From: Symbiodinium natans
Lineage: Eukaryota > Sar > Dinophyceae > Suessiales > Symbiodiniaceae
Direction of reading: 5' to 3'
Length of the DNA: 64,000 nt
Assembly (NCBI GenBank): GCA_905221605.1
Contig: CAJNDS010002307.1
Coordinates: 256,787-320,786, forward strand
The position numbers were made by a program, and so were the translations under genes. Below, in pieces: positions 31,713 through 41,900 of the stretch. The notes beneath the pieces are model-generated. The model worked only from the letters and a program-made list of their open reading frames with translations. It had not been told where the DNA came from and ran no database searches. Numbering within the stretch: the first letter of the stretch is position 1; each line of letters starts with the position of its first letter.

Positions 31713-31823
31713 TTGGGATGTTCCCCCTGATACTAACAGTCCTTAGTATGGATTATAGTAGGGGGTACTATAGTACCATAATCCCTATTAAGGACTGTTA
31801 GCATAGGGGGGGAACCTCACAAT
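31713..31823. mobile_element. Hairpin element family A, copy
   Basis: ttgggatgttccccctgata, ctaacagtccttagta, with right arm attaaggactgttagcatag, gggggaacctcacaa. Confidence 0.85.
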
Positions 31824-32404
31824 CCATAAACTCTAAGCCCCAAACCCCACGGTTTAGATTGACCTGCACTCTCGAAGTGGCAGGGTGCGGAGGATAAGGG
31901 CTTGTTTAGGGTTTCGGGCTAGGGTTTAGGGTTTCGGGCTAGGGTCTAGTCTAGGGGATAACCCTAAACCCTGAACATCCTTTTAGGTACATTGCAGAGT
32001 AAGGTTCGGGGGGGGGGGGGGGGGGGGTGGGAGTAACCCAAGTGCCGTCAGCCCCAGCCCTTTAAACCTGACCCTGGTGGCACTGAAGCCCCAACCCATC
32101 CCTGAAACCCTGAACTGTAACCCCACACCCCAACCCGAAACCCCTTAAACCCCCCAGCAAAGTAGACCCTAAGTAGACCCTAAAAGCCCCCTTAAGCCCT
32201 AAACCCCTGAAGCCTAATGCTCTAAGCCCCAAGCCCCCTTCAACCCTATACCCTAAACCCACAACCCTCAACCCTAGCCCCCTGCAACCCTACCCTATTC
32301 TCACCCCAAGCCCTAAACAATGAACCCTAAACCCTAAACCCTAAACCCTAAACCCTAAACCCTAAACCCTAAACCCCCTAACCCTAAACTCTCCCAAAAA
32401 GCCA

Positions 32405-32485
32405 ACAAAGGGCCCCTACGGCGCCCCGCTCCAGCCTCCGCACTTGGCTGCCCCTGGAGCGCGGCGGCATCCACCACCTACATGG
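32405..32485 (-). CDS. Exon island, Ala/Gly-rich
   Basis: After TGTAG|G the minus strand reads VVDAAALQGQPSAEAGAGRR, then RGPL. Composition bias makes identification impossible. Confidence 0.45.
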
Positions 32486-32665
32486 GGCTGGGTTTAGGGT
32501 TTAGGGTTTAGGGTTTAGGGTTTAGGGTTTAGGGTTTAGGGCTTAGGGCTTAGGGTTTAGGGTTTAGGGTTTAGGGTTTAGGGTTTAGGGTTTAGGGTTT
32601 AGGGTTTAGGGGTTAGGGCTTACGGTTTAGGGTTTAGGGTCTAGGGTTTACGGTTTAGGGTTTAG

Positions 32666-32813
32666 GGTTCAGGGTTTAGGGCTACTAAGACCTAGAGGAG
32701 GCTTTTCTTTCCCAAACAGTCCCTTTTTTAGGCTATAGAGTTTAGGGTTGATGGTTCAGGGTTCAGGGTTTAGGGCTACTAGGACACAGAGGAGGCTCTT
32801 CTTCCCCAAACAG
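32666..32813. repeat. 54-bp direct duplication flanking telomere-like sequence
   Basis: 32666-32719 and 32760-32813 match at 49 of 54 positions (for example gaggaggctnttctt then cccaaacag). Between them lies a short unique piece and a degenerate telomere stretch. The right copy leads into a plus-strand open frame to 33014. Confidence 0.85.
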
Positions 32814-33224
32814 GCTACTGTTGGGGTTCTACAGTCATGTGAGGATTGCCGACATTCTGAGGACTGTTGCTGGGTTCCTGGGCTCCTTGTCTCCCTTTGT
32901 CTTAGGTTCTTCTTGCGTCTAGAACACTTACAGCAAAGCCCACACCCCGATTCTCAGAAAGATGCCTCCCCCAGAATGACTCGACGTTTGAAACCCTTGG
33001 ACTTTGCTGTCTAAGCCGCCCGAAGGGTTTAGGGTTTAGGGTTCAGGGTTTAGGGATTAGGGTATAGGGTTTAGGGTTTTGGGTTTAGGGCTCCCTAAAC
33101 CAGAAGCAACGTACAGCCTTCAGTACAATTAATGCTCTAAGACGCCAGTGCGCCGAACCCCTCTGCCTCTCAAAACAAGGATTCCAGCCCCTAAGCTCTA
33201 AAGCCTAAACCCCTAAACCCTGAA

Positions 33225-33330
33225 CCCTAGGCGCCTGCGGGCTGCCGGGAAGCCACTCTGGCTCCGCGCGGCAGGTGCGGGCGGGAAAAATCCAGCAGTG
33301 GAGAGTCTGAGCACCTTCGGCGACCGGGGC
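33225..33330 (-). CDS. Exon island, duplicated elsewhere
   Basis: The minus frame QTLHCWIFPARTCRAEPEWL continues PGSPQA. The PARTCRAEPEWLPG part is repeated at 25.98 kb. A 10-unit TTTAGGG array follows upstream. Unrecognised. Confidence 0.55.
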
Positions 33331-33477
33331 AGGGTCTAGGGTTTAGGGTTTAGGGTTTAGGGTTTAGGGTTTAGGGTTTAGGGTTTAGGGTTTAGGGCTT
33401 AGAAAAGCTTTCATAGTTCATAATAAAGGGGCTGAATACTTAGAATATCTAGGGTTTTAAGGGTGATTATAGTGAAC

Positions 33478-33532
33478 TTACAAACGGATCATAGGGGAAT
33501 ACTATACGTAATTATTCCGACCACTACATCCA
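33478..33532. repeat. Dispersed motif J
   Basis: ataggggaatactatacgta then attattccgacc is shared with 52463-52510 (ggaatacgatgagaaattat tccgaccc) and 54700-54740 (ggaatactatgagtaatt). Probably fragments of one dispersed element. Confidence 0.55.
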
Positions 33533-34189
33533 CTAAATCCTTGAATCCAGATTGAGCCCCAAACTCCTCTAGTTATGAGCCCTCAAAAACGCGAGCTTTC
33601 CTATCTCCCAAAACTCACCCCAAACACCCACGGCCAAAAAGCCAAAAAGCCTAAACCCTTAACCTGGAACACAGGCTTGGGAGTTCTGCTGAGCCCAAGC
33701 CCTAAACCCTAAACCCTAAACCCTAAACCCTAAACCCTAAACCCTAAAGGGCTTAGACTCAAAACTGCCAAAGCTCCTGATATGCTAACCTCGAAAACCC
33801 CGAACCCCAGCATGCCCAAAACCCTACTACGCCCTAAGCTCACCCTAAACCCTAAACCCTAAACCCTAAACCCTAAACCCTAAACCCTAAACCCTGAACC
33901 CCTTAACCCCTTAAAACCCTAAACCCGACACCTCGGACTTAAAGCGCTGCTGTTTTGGGTATGAAGATTTCGGGACGGCTTGAGGGTTTAGGTTAGGGTT
34001 TTTGGTTTAGGGTTTAGGGTTCATTGTTTAGGGTCTGGGGGTTAGGGGTTTGGGGGGTTTCAGGGTGTTAGGGTTTGTTGAGGTTGAGGGCAGTCCTAGC
34101 CGAGGCCTGTTCAGGGTTTAGGGTTTAGGGTTGGGGTTTAGGGTTTATAGGGCTTGGGGTTAGGATTGAGGGTTTGGGGTTTAGGGTGC

Positions 34190-34310
34190 TGGCAAGGCAC
34201 TGACGCAGGTCAAGGCTACCACATGAGGCAGGGGCGAGGGTCTCATTCACAGGTCGGAACACGATTCCCCGAAGCGCTGAACTCGTCTTGAGATAGGTAG
34301 CCTCTTATGC
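34190..34310 (-). CDS. Exon island, unrecognised protein
   Basis: The minus frame YLKTSSALRGIVFRPVNETL continues APASCGSLDLRQCLAST. About 40 open codons. Unrecognised. Confidence 0.55.
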
Positions 34311-34595
34311 TTTAGGGTTTAAGGTTTAGGGTTTAAGGTTTAGGGGTTGAGGGTTTAGGGTGTAGGCTCTTAGCTTAATAGAGTCATAGTTATAGCACCT
34401 CCAAGGACAATCCCGATTGGGGACTGTTAGTAAAAGGGGGGAACATATGCCTCGCGGCCCATCAAATAGGGTTTCAGGGTTTCGGGTTTCAGGGTTTAGG
34501 GGTTATGGGTGGTTTCGGGTACCTCAATGGGGTATACTTGGGGTGATACAAAAATGCCAGTAGTCCCTAAGAGGGTTAATCTTGACTATGGGCTT

Positions 34596-34689
34596 GTGAG
34601 ACCCTGTGGCTCAAGCCCAAACCCTAAACCGCAAAAAGGGTTAGGTGAGACCCTGTGGCTCAAGCCCAAACCCTAAACCGCAAAAAGGG
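34596..34689. repeat. Perfect 45-bp tandem duplication
   Basis: 34596-34640 equals 34645-34689, starting gtgagaccctgtggctcaag and ending in a telomere-like end plus gcaaaaaggg. The 4-base spacer is ttag. Confidence 0.95.
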
Positions 34690-34747
34690 TTTAGGGTTTT
34701 AGGGTTTAGGGTTTAGGGTTTAGGGGTTAGGGGTTTAGGGTTTAGGG

Positions 34748-34872
34748 GCTCAGCTTCTATCTCGTTCCACATAAGCACAAGCTGCTTGAGCAAAGGTCGG
34801 GTTCTGGCAGCTTCTGGGAGTTCTGCTCCACCCCCTCTCGCACTCTCTTTGACAGTCCGCGTGGATGCTGAA
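34748..34872 (-). CDS. Exon island, unrecognised protein
   Basis: The minus frame STRTVKESARGGGAELPEAA continues RTRPLLKQLVLMWNEIEA. About 42 open codons ending in a helical segment. Unrecognised. Confidence 0.55.
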
Positions 34873-35681
34873 GACCCTATAGGCCATAAACCAAGCAGAG
34901 TTGGGTGAAGTTTACTGAGGGGAGTAAGAGATCACAACCACCGCCGCAAGACTCGGCTAAGAAGACGCACTAGGCCCGAAACTCTGAACCCTAAACCCTA
35001 AATCGCAATGGGCTGGCGGCCCTTTCCGTGCAGAATCTAACGTCTGATAAGCCAACCCGAAGACAATAAACACGATAAGCCAAAAAACACCTGTGAACCG
35101 TATGCAAGCTATGAATCCTACTAAGGTCCTAGAACTGCCACACCTGCACAGACTAGATCACAGCAGAGCATGTGTCCCCATCCCCACGAAGCCCTACATT
35201 CTTCACCCGAACTCCTATGCCCTTAATCTAAACCCTCCAGGCGCAAATCCCACGTGCCCAAACCCTAGACCTAAAATTGCCTTAAACCCTGAGCCACTGA
35301 AACCCCAAACTCTAAACCCCTATGCCCTAAAGCCTAAACCCTAAAGCCCCTGCCCTGAATTGTATGTTCATGACGTTCCGGTCTTGAAGGCTTATGGTGG
35401 TTTAGGGTCCCATTCAGGGTTTAGGGGTAAATATATACATACATCTCTTCAACCCGAAACACTACAACCCTGCATTCCCAGAAGGGAAACCAAGTTTCTG
35501 AACCCCCCCCCCAAACCCGAAACCCACAACCCCTAACCCTAAACCCCAAACTCAACAAACAACAACATGAGGTGTTCCATTCATTCCCTGTGGGTCGCCG
35601 GGCTTTGGGGGGTTTAAGGGGCTTAGGGCTTAGGGCCTACTGCACCATCAGGACTCAAGGGTCTAGAGGGTTCACTACCCA

Positions 35682-35990
35682 GACCCCTGCTGGGAGGATC
35701 CCAAAAATAGATGCCCTTAAGGGTTGGATCCTGCCAAGGGTCTGGGTAATGGACTAGACCGAAGAGTTGCCTTTTGCATGGAAGGTTTTGGGTTTAAGGT
35801 GACCCAAGAGCAACCCAGAAATGTACAGCCCAGGGTTTAGGGTTTAGGGTTTAGGGTTTAGGGTTTAGGGTTTAGGGAGACCCCTGGGAGGATCCAACAA
35901 TCGAACCCCCAAGTAGTACCCTATACTACAATTGGGTCACGTTTGGGAACCCATAAGGGGATCTATGTTTTGGACCCTCCCGGGGGTCTG
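35682..35990. mobile_element. Two family C hairpin elements flanking a telomere array
   Basis: 35682-35756 (cagacccctgctgggaggat ... ggatcctgccaagggtctgg) and 35877-35990 (gagacccctgggaggatcca ... tggaccctcccgggggtctg). A pure 7-unit TTTAGGG array lies just before the second. Confidence 0.75.
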
Positions 35991-36044
35991 GGAGGGTACC
36001 CTTCTTGGACTGCAGGGGGAACCTAAAAACCGCACGATTAGGAA

Positions 36045-36145
36045 CAAGGGCCTACTCTGGGACCTACTGTTGCCATGTGCCTAGGTCTTGGGGCCACTGA
36101 TCTCCAGGTGGTGTCACTCTCAGTTAACACCTCCCAGTTAGTGTT
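36045..36145 (-). CDS. Exon island, Kelch-like appearance
   Basis: The minus frame NWEVLTESDTTWRSVAPRPR continues HMATVGPRVG. A Trp followed by PRxxH is reminiscent of a Kelch blade, but one fragment is not enough. It is probably spliced to the 36.2-kb island. Confidence 0.5.
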
Positions 36146-36184
36146 AGGGGTCAGGGTGTAGCATTTAGGGTTTAGGGTTTAGGG

Positions 36185-36372
36185 TTTAAGTTCATCTACG
36201 GTGTCCTCCGACCAACAAAACCTGGCACTGCGATGTTTCTGCACACAGCTTTGGAGTGCGAGAGAGGAGAGGCTCGTGCTCTTGTTGACAGGCCATGGTG
36301 AGGGCTGGTGTTCGTTCCGTGAGCCATCAATGCGAACATCTCTCCAGCTATCTTGAGGGCCACGACAGACCC
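36185..36372 (-). CDS. Exon island, 60+ codons
   Basis: The minus frame includes SWRDVRIDGSRNEHQPSPWP and SLSSLALQSCVQKHRSARFC, then WSEDTVDEL. Just upstream, on the minus strand, of the Kelch-like island. Unrecognised. Confidence 0.55.
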
Positions 36373-36779
36373 GATATCTCATATTCTAAAGCCCTGAAAC
36401 CCCGAACACTAAAGCCTAAACTCAAAAACGCAGACCATGAACCCCCAAAATCCCTCACCCAACTCTGAAGAAACTATTCGGGCTGCGAGGCAAGAACTCG
36501 AGTGTGATGCGGGAGTGAACTCTTCTGCCTTCACACTAACTAACCCCATCGAAAGGAATACTAAATGCAACTACATTCAAAAATGAAACATCAGATCTTG
36601 TGATTCAACGCAACTTCTTCATCTTCCAAGATATCATACCCATTATACCCAAAGAAGTTGATACGTTGACTACCACAGCATACCCAAACTGATCCTTCTA
36701 CTTCCATACCGTACCCAGAGAAATTGAATGTCAATCCCAAAACCCTAAACCCTGAACCCTAAAGCCTGCACCCTCAACC

Positions 36780-36965
36780 ACCCCCGGCTGGTAAGCAGGA
36801 GGAGCTGCTCAGCGTGACTCCATGTCAGACAGCCCCTTGGCAAAGGCATGCTAGGCCTAGGATGCCCGAAACGCTCTGAGAAATACTCGTAAATATGATG
36901 CTCCTGAACCCAGTAAGGGAAAGTATATAGCATCCCATGGCTGCTAGGGGTGCCATATAAGGGCA
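36780..36965 (-). CDS. Exon island, 60 codons
   Basis: The minus frame includes SSHGMLYTFPYWVQEHHIYE, YFSERFGHPRPSMPLPRG and HAEQLLLLTSRGW. It is one of the longest islands, and its mixed composition strongly suggests coding. It is preceded upstream by a Pro-rich frame over a G-rich tract (36995-37025) that is probably non-coding. Confidence 0.6.
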
Positions 36966-37129
36966 TAGAGGGTTCAGGCTTCCTTTGGGGAAGCGGGGGG
37001 GGGAGGGGGGGAGGGGGGAGGGGGGTTGCGGGTCTAGGGCGCTTTGCAGTATCGACTTTGTGGTGTCTTGACCTTAATCCCTCTATCTCTCTCCCTCTCC
37101 CCACTGTCGGAACGCTAAACCCTAAACCC

Positions 37130-37570
37130 GAAGCCTTAACCCCTTCGTTCTTTGGCGGGCTTGGGCCCTCAAAGGCAGCCCCGATAAAGCGCCAGTTACA
37201 GGAGTTCGTTCATCTCTCTGTCTGTGCTTGTCCTTCATGGCCGGCGACTCCCATGGAATGCACGTGTCAGAGCGTGCCGAAGGATGGAGAACAACCACAG
37301 AAACCCAGAACTCAGCCCCAAACAAAGGCCCTGACCTTTAGATTTCAAAAGCCTTTTATCAATGTTTGAGCCCTGTATGCCCGAAAGCCTCTAAATTCTG
37401 TAAACCCTAGAAGCCACCACATGTGCACTTAAGCCCTGTAAGCCCTAGTGTAACCCCGCCCTGCCCCCCGTTCTAGACCTGAGAACCGGGGGTGTCGCCA
37501 GGGCCTCCAGGAAGCAAACGTCCCTGGTAGCTCACCTTGCTTGGTCGCGGTGCCAGGATTTGGGGCTTGG
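37130..37570 (-). CDS. Two exon islands, unrecognised protein
   Basis: 37480-37570 reads NPGTATKQGELPGTFASWRP then WRHPRF. 37130-37325 has an open minus frame including VSVVVLHPSARSDTCIPWES. The second is also open on the plus strand. These lie downstream of the transporter and probably belong to the next gene. Confidence 0.4.
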
Positions 37571-38503
37571 GGTAGAGAATTCGTAACATCAAGAACGGTA
37601 GGATTACAAAGGCTAAGGATTCTGATGGATAATAAACCCTAGACTCTAAACCCTAAACCCTAAACTCTAAACCCTTTATCGGATAGAACAATGATTGTTG
37701 CGCTCTTTATGCACGTGCGTTCAGGCTGCTACAAGGCTGCATTGCAGGAACCCGAAACCCTAAACCCTAAACCCTACACCCTAAACCCTAAACCCTGAAC
37801 CCTAAACCAGAAGCCCTAAACCCTAAACCTAGGGGTTTCCTTTAGCTGCCAGGGGACGGGCTGACAAGGGATTTGCGAAGCCGATTACCCACCCTAAACC
37901 CTAAACCCTCAGGCCCCGAACCCTAAACCCTAAACCCTAAACCCGAAAGCCTCAACCGTAAATTCGTGAATCCTTCCATGATTGTTGCTGAGGATGAGAG
38001 GATGCCTCTGAGCTAAGGATCGAACTCTGGGAACTCAAGTGGTGGTTTCCGACAATTGGGGTACCTTTTTGGGGGGGCCCTTTAAGGGGATTCTATTCTT
38101 TTTGTGTTAGGGTTTAGGGTTTAGGGTTTAGGGGTTTAGGGGTTTAGGGGTTTAGGGGTTTAGGGTTTAGGGTTTAGGGTTTAGGGTTTAGGGTTTAGGG
38201 TTTAGGGCGTAGGGTTTAGGGTTTAGGATTTAAGGTTTGGGGGTATACAAGTATTGTGGGAATTTTCAAGTGGAAGCATGAAACCTTACCCGAAACTCGA
38301 GGAGACGACAAACAACGTGACGGGACAAAGGTATCGTCCATCTTGCTTGCTGGCAAGATGTCTCGGTATGCGCTTGAGCAATTATCATAAAATCCTACAT
38401 CCCAAACCCTAAACCCTAAACCCTAAAACCCTATGTGAAGGGAGTTAAGAGTCCCTGTGTGAGGCTCAGGAGCCACATGCCAGTCCAAGGTATGGGGGGT
38501 TTC

Positions 38504-38605
38504 GGGCGTATAGGGTTTAGGGTTTAGGGTTTAGGGTTTAGGGTTTAGGGTTTAGGGTTTAGGGTTTAGGGTTTAGGGTTTAGGGTTTAGGGTTTAGGGT
38601 TTAGG
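38504..38605. repeat. Pure TTTAGGG array, about 14 units
   Basis: Uninterrupted units lie 330 bp beyond the stop codon of the transporter gene, so in its 3' flank or 3' UTR. Confidence 0.95.
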
Positions 38606-38782
38606 GCTACCTCAGCCGGAAAGCTTTTTCAAGTCAGGGCCTCGTGAGGCGCTTTTGTTCCCTCGCTGAACCAATGTCTGAGCTGGGAGCTTCAAAAGAT
38701 GCTGGAAAGGGGCAAAAAGAAGAGAGGAGACTGAAGAGGACAGAGAGAGGACGAGACCTGCAGAAGCAGGAAGGAGGCAAGC

Positions 38783-38784
<2 letters not shown>

Positions 38785-38863
<79 letters not shown>

Positions 38864-38880
38864 GGAGAGAGGAGGGAGGA
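38785..38880. repeat. GA microsatellite in the 3' flank of the transporter gene
   Basis: About 95 bp of (GA)n with a few TAGA interruptions, starting about 60 bp beyond the stop codon. The plus-strand Arg/Glu-rich frame is an artefact. Confidence 0.9.
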
Positions 38881-38936
38881 GAGCGCTGGAGGGGGGGGGT
38901 AGCCTTCGCTACATTGGAAAGGTCAACGCAGGTGTG

Positions 38937-41900
38937 TCAAGAAACCTCTGCCAGTGGCTGCTCTACGGTGATCCCGGCACTCCTGGCTTGCCTTCGGCCT
39001 CGAAGGAAGATACCAGCCTGCCAGATGAGGCCCCAAAGAATAATCCCAGCAGCGTCCAGGCGAAAGCAGGTTTGAAATCCCAGGCCCTGAGGGGGTTGCA
39101 TGGCCAGAGGGCCCCACATGGCGGTGCCGATGCCCATGGCAATCTGGTAGTAGATGCCGTTGACAAGGGCTTGCATCCGGGCAACGCAGCCAGGAGGAGC
39201 GATGCGCTGGCCGTACCTAAGGCTTGAAGTAAATCCGGGAAAGAGAAATACATAGTGCGACTAGTGCTAGATAGCTATCTCAGCTATCTTTGATGCGTTT
39301 AGGGGGGAGGCGCTTTCAAACATATGTATATGCATATATATATATATATATATAGATATATATATATATATGCAGAGCCCAGAAGCCAAGTGAAACAACA
39401 AGAACATATATGCATGTATATGTATATGAATATATACATATATATATATATACATGCATGCATGCATGCATACATACATACATGCATGCATACATACATA
39501 CATGCATGCATACATACATAACCCTACACCCTATACATGAAAAAAAACACAACAAAGCATACTAACTCAAGAGCCAGGGAGTACTCCACGGTCGCCGACC
39601 ACATGGCCGCAAAAGTGAAGCCGTGCAGCGGCTCAATCAAAAGAACAAGCCTGAACTTTACGGGGGAAGGAGGGTTTAGGGTTTATAGTTTATAGGGTTT
39701 AGGGTTTAGAGGTTTTGGGTTTGGGGTGTTTCGGGTTTGGGGATTGGGGTGTGGGGTTTGGGTGGCGGGGTGGGGGGCGAGGAATTTGTGGCCTGGGGGG
39801 CTTGGGGGGCGCTAGAGACAATCAATTTCTATGGCTTCTCTAGTAGGGCTACATAGGATTAGGGCCCATATTCCCTAGGAGTGTATATAAGTTATTCGAA
39901 TTTTTAACCCCAAGCGCCATGGCTGGGAAGGAGGCAGCAAGGTGTAGCAGAAGCAGCGGAAAGCCAGCACAAGCTTACACGCCATCAGCACGGACCTCGG
40001 CTGGAGTCGATGATCTTCTTCGGGAACAACTCACAAGCCCCTAAACCCTAAACCCTAAATCCTAAACCCTAAACCCTAAACCCTAAACCCTAGACTACAA
40101 AGTCACAAGCACAGGGTTCCTGCGGACCATGGTCCGCGCAAAAGGGTTTACCATGAGAGTTTCTGAAAATGCTCCCTTTTAGGGTTTAGGGTTTAGGGGG
40201 GGCCTTGAGAAAATTACTTTGTTTGGTTGTATAAACGTGTCTAGGGTACCCGGAAAGCTGCATTCCAACAGGGCACCATGCGAGAGAACCAAGAGGTCCC
40301 AGTAAGGTTGAAGGTTCTGGGCTACGGGTTGAGGGCTAATTAACTCTGAACCCCAAACCCTGACCCCCCTAAACTCTAAACCCCAAATGGCTGTTGGGAT
40401 AGCCTGAAACCCCAAAACCCTAAACCCCAAAACGCTCGCTTGGCCACGTTAGCCTCTCCTTCTTTCGAGCCCAGACCGCGTCGATGTACTTGAAGACGGG
40501 CACCTCGTGACGTTTTAAGGCAGAGGGTTTACGGCTTTTAGGGTTTGGGTTGAGGGTTTAGGGTTTAAGGCTTAGCGTTTTAAGGTTTCAGGGTTTTCGG
40601 GGTTTGGGACTGGGGTGTTTAGGAAGTGTAGGATTTGTTATAAGCTTAGGGTTCGAAGTCTAGGGTACAAGCGGTGTCGTGTTGTTCGAGTTTAGGGTTT
40701 TATGGCTTTGGGGTTTGGGGGCTTGAAATGGGCTTTAAGGGTTTACGGGGTGTTTTGTGTTGGGAATCCATGGCTTACCCCGGGTCTGGGACTGTAAGTA
40801 GAAGTTTTGCTTGGACTCTTTGTTCAGGTCCTCAGCGTTGCATAGTATGCACAGGCGAACCTGAACACGCAGAGTTGTGTTTTGGGACTCCCGCACCTGT
40901 GGGCCCTCAAGCATCTTAGGGAACCCTAAACCCTAAACCCTAAACCCTAAACCCTAAACCCTAAACCCTAAACCCTAAACCCTAAACCCTAAACCCTAAA
41001 CCCTGCGCCTTCAATGGAATGAGATTCCATGGTTTAGGCACACTTCCCCTCTTCTGGTGACATAGGCTGGACCCGCAAGCCGTACACCCATCAACCATAA
41101 GCCCATATTTACACAAAACCGAAAAAGCCCGAACCCTGATATCCTAACGCCAAAGCCACCAACTATTGCCGGAGCCTTACTACAGCCGCCAGACCTAAAT
41201 CCTACACGCCTCAAAACCCTACCCATGAGCCCACGACCTCAAACCCTCACGCCTAACCAACTCGAGACATGCAACCCTAAACCCTAAACCCTAAACCCTA
41301 AACCCTAAAACCCTAAAACCCTAAACCATAAACCCTTTAAACCCTAAACCCTAAACCCGGACCTCAAAAAAGCACATCACGGTGGTGCTCGCGCCCAGCA
41401 GCAGCTTCGGTGGGTTTTCGAAGTCCTCATGTCGGATGAACTGTTTTGGGGTCTGGGGCTTTGTACCCTAAAGCCCGAGACCCGAAACCCCAAACCCGAA
41501 ACCCTAAACCCCAAACCCTAAATCCTAAACCCCAAACCCTAAACCCTAAACCCTAAACCCCAAACCCTTAACCCTAAACGTGCAGACCTCCAGCGCCCAG
41601 AAACCTCTAAGGAGGACCGCTCCCAGTCTGCCGAGTTTGCTGCGACTTCTTGAGTTGGGTTTAGGGCTTAGGGTTTAGGGCTTAGGGTTTAGGGCTTAGG
41701 GTTTAGGGTTTAGGGCTTAGGGCTTAGGGCTTAGGGCTTAGGGCTTAGGTTTTAGGGCTTAGGTTTTAGGGTTTAGGGTTTAGGGTTTAGGGTTTCGGGT
41801 TTTGGGTTTCAGGTTTCGGGTTTTGGGTTTGGGGCTTCGGGTTTTAGGTTTCGGGTTTAGGGTGTAGGGTTTGGGGTTCAGGGTTGAGGCTTGAGGGTTT

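Noticed and set aside
39267-39555. Cys/Tyr/Met/His-rich frames on both strands
   Set aside because: All derive from the catgcatg/catacata and AT microsatellites.
41578-41660. Extra transporter exon (minus frame with LGAVLLRGFWALEV)
   Set aside because: Joining exon 42324-42407 directly to 41363-41425 keeps the frame and the expected family sequence NEDFENPPKLLLGAS; this piece would interrupt it.
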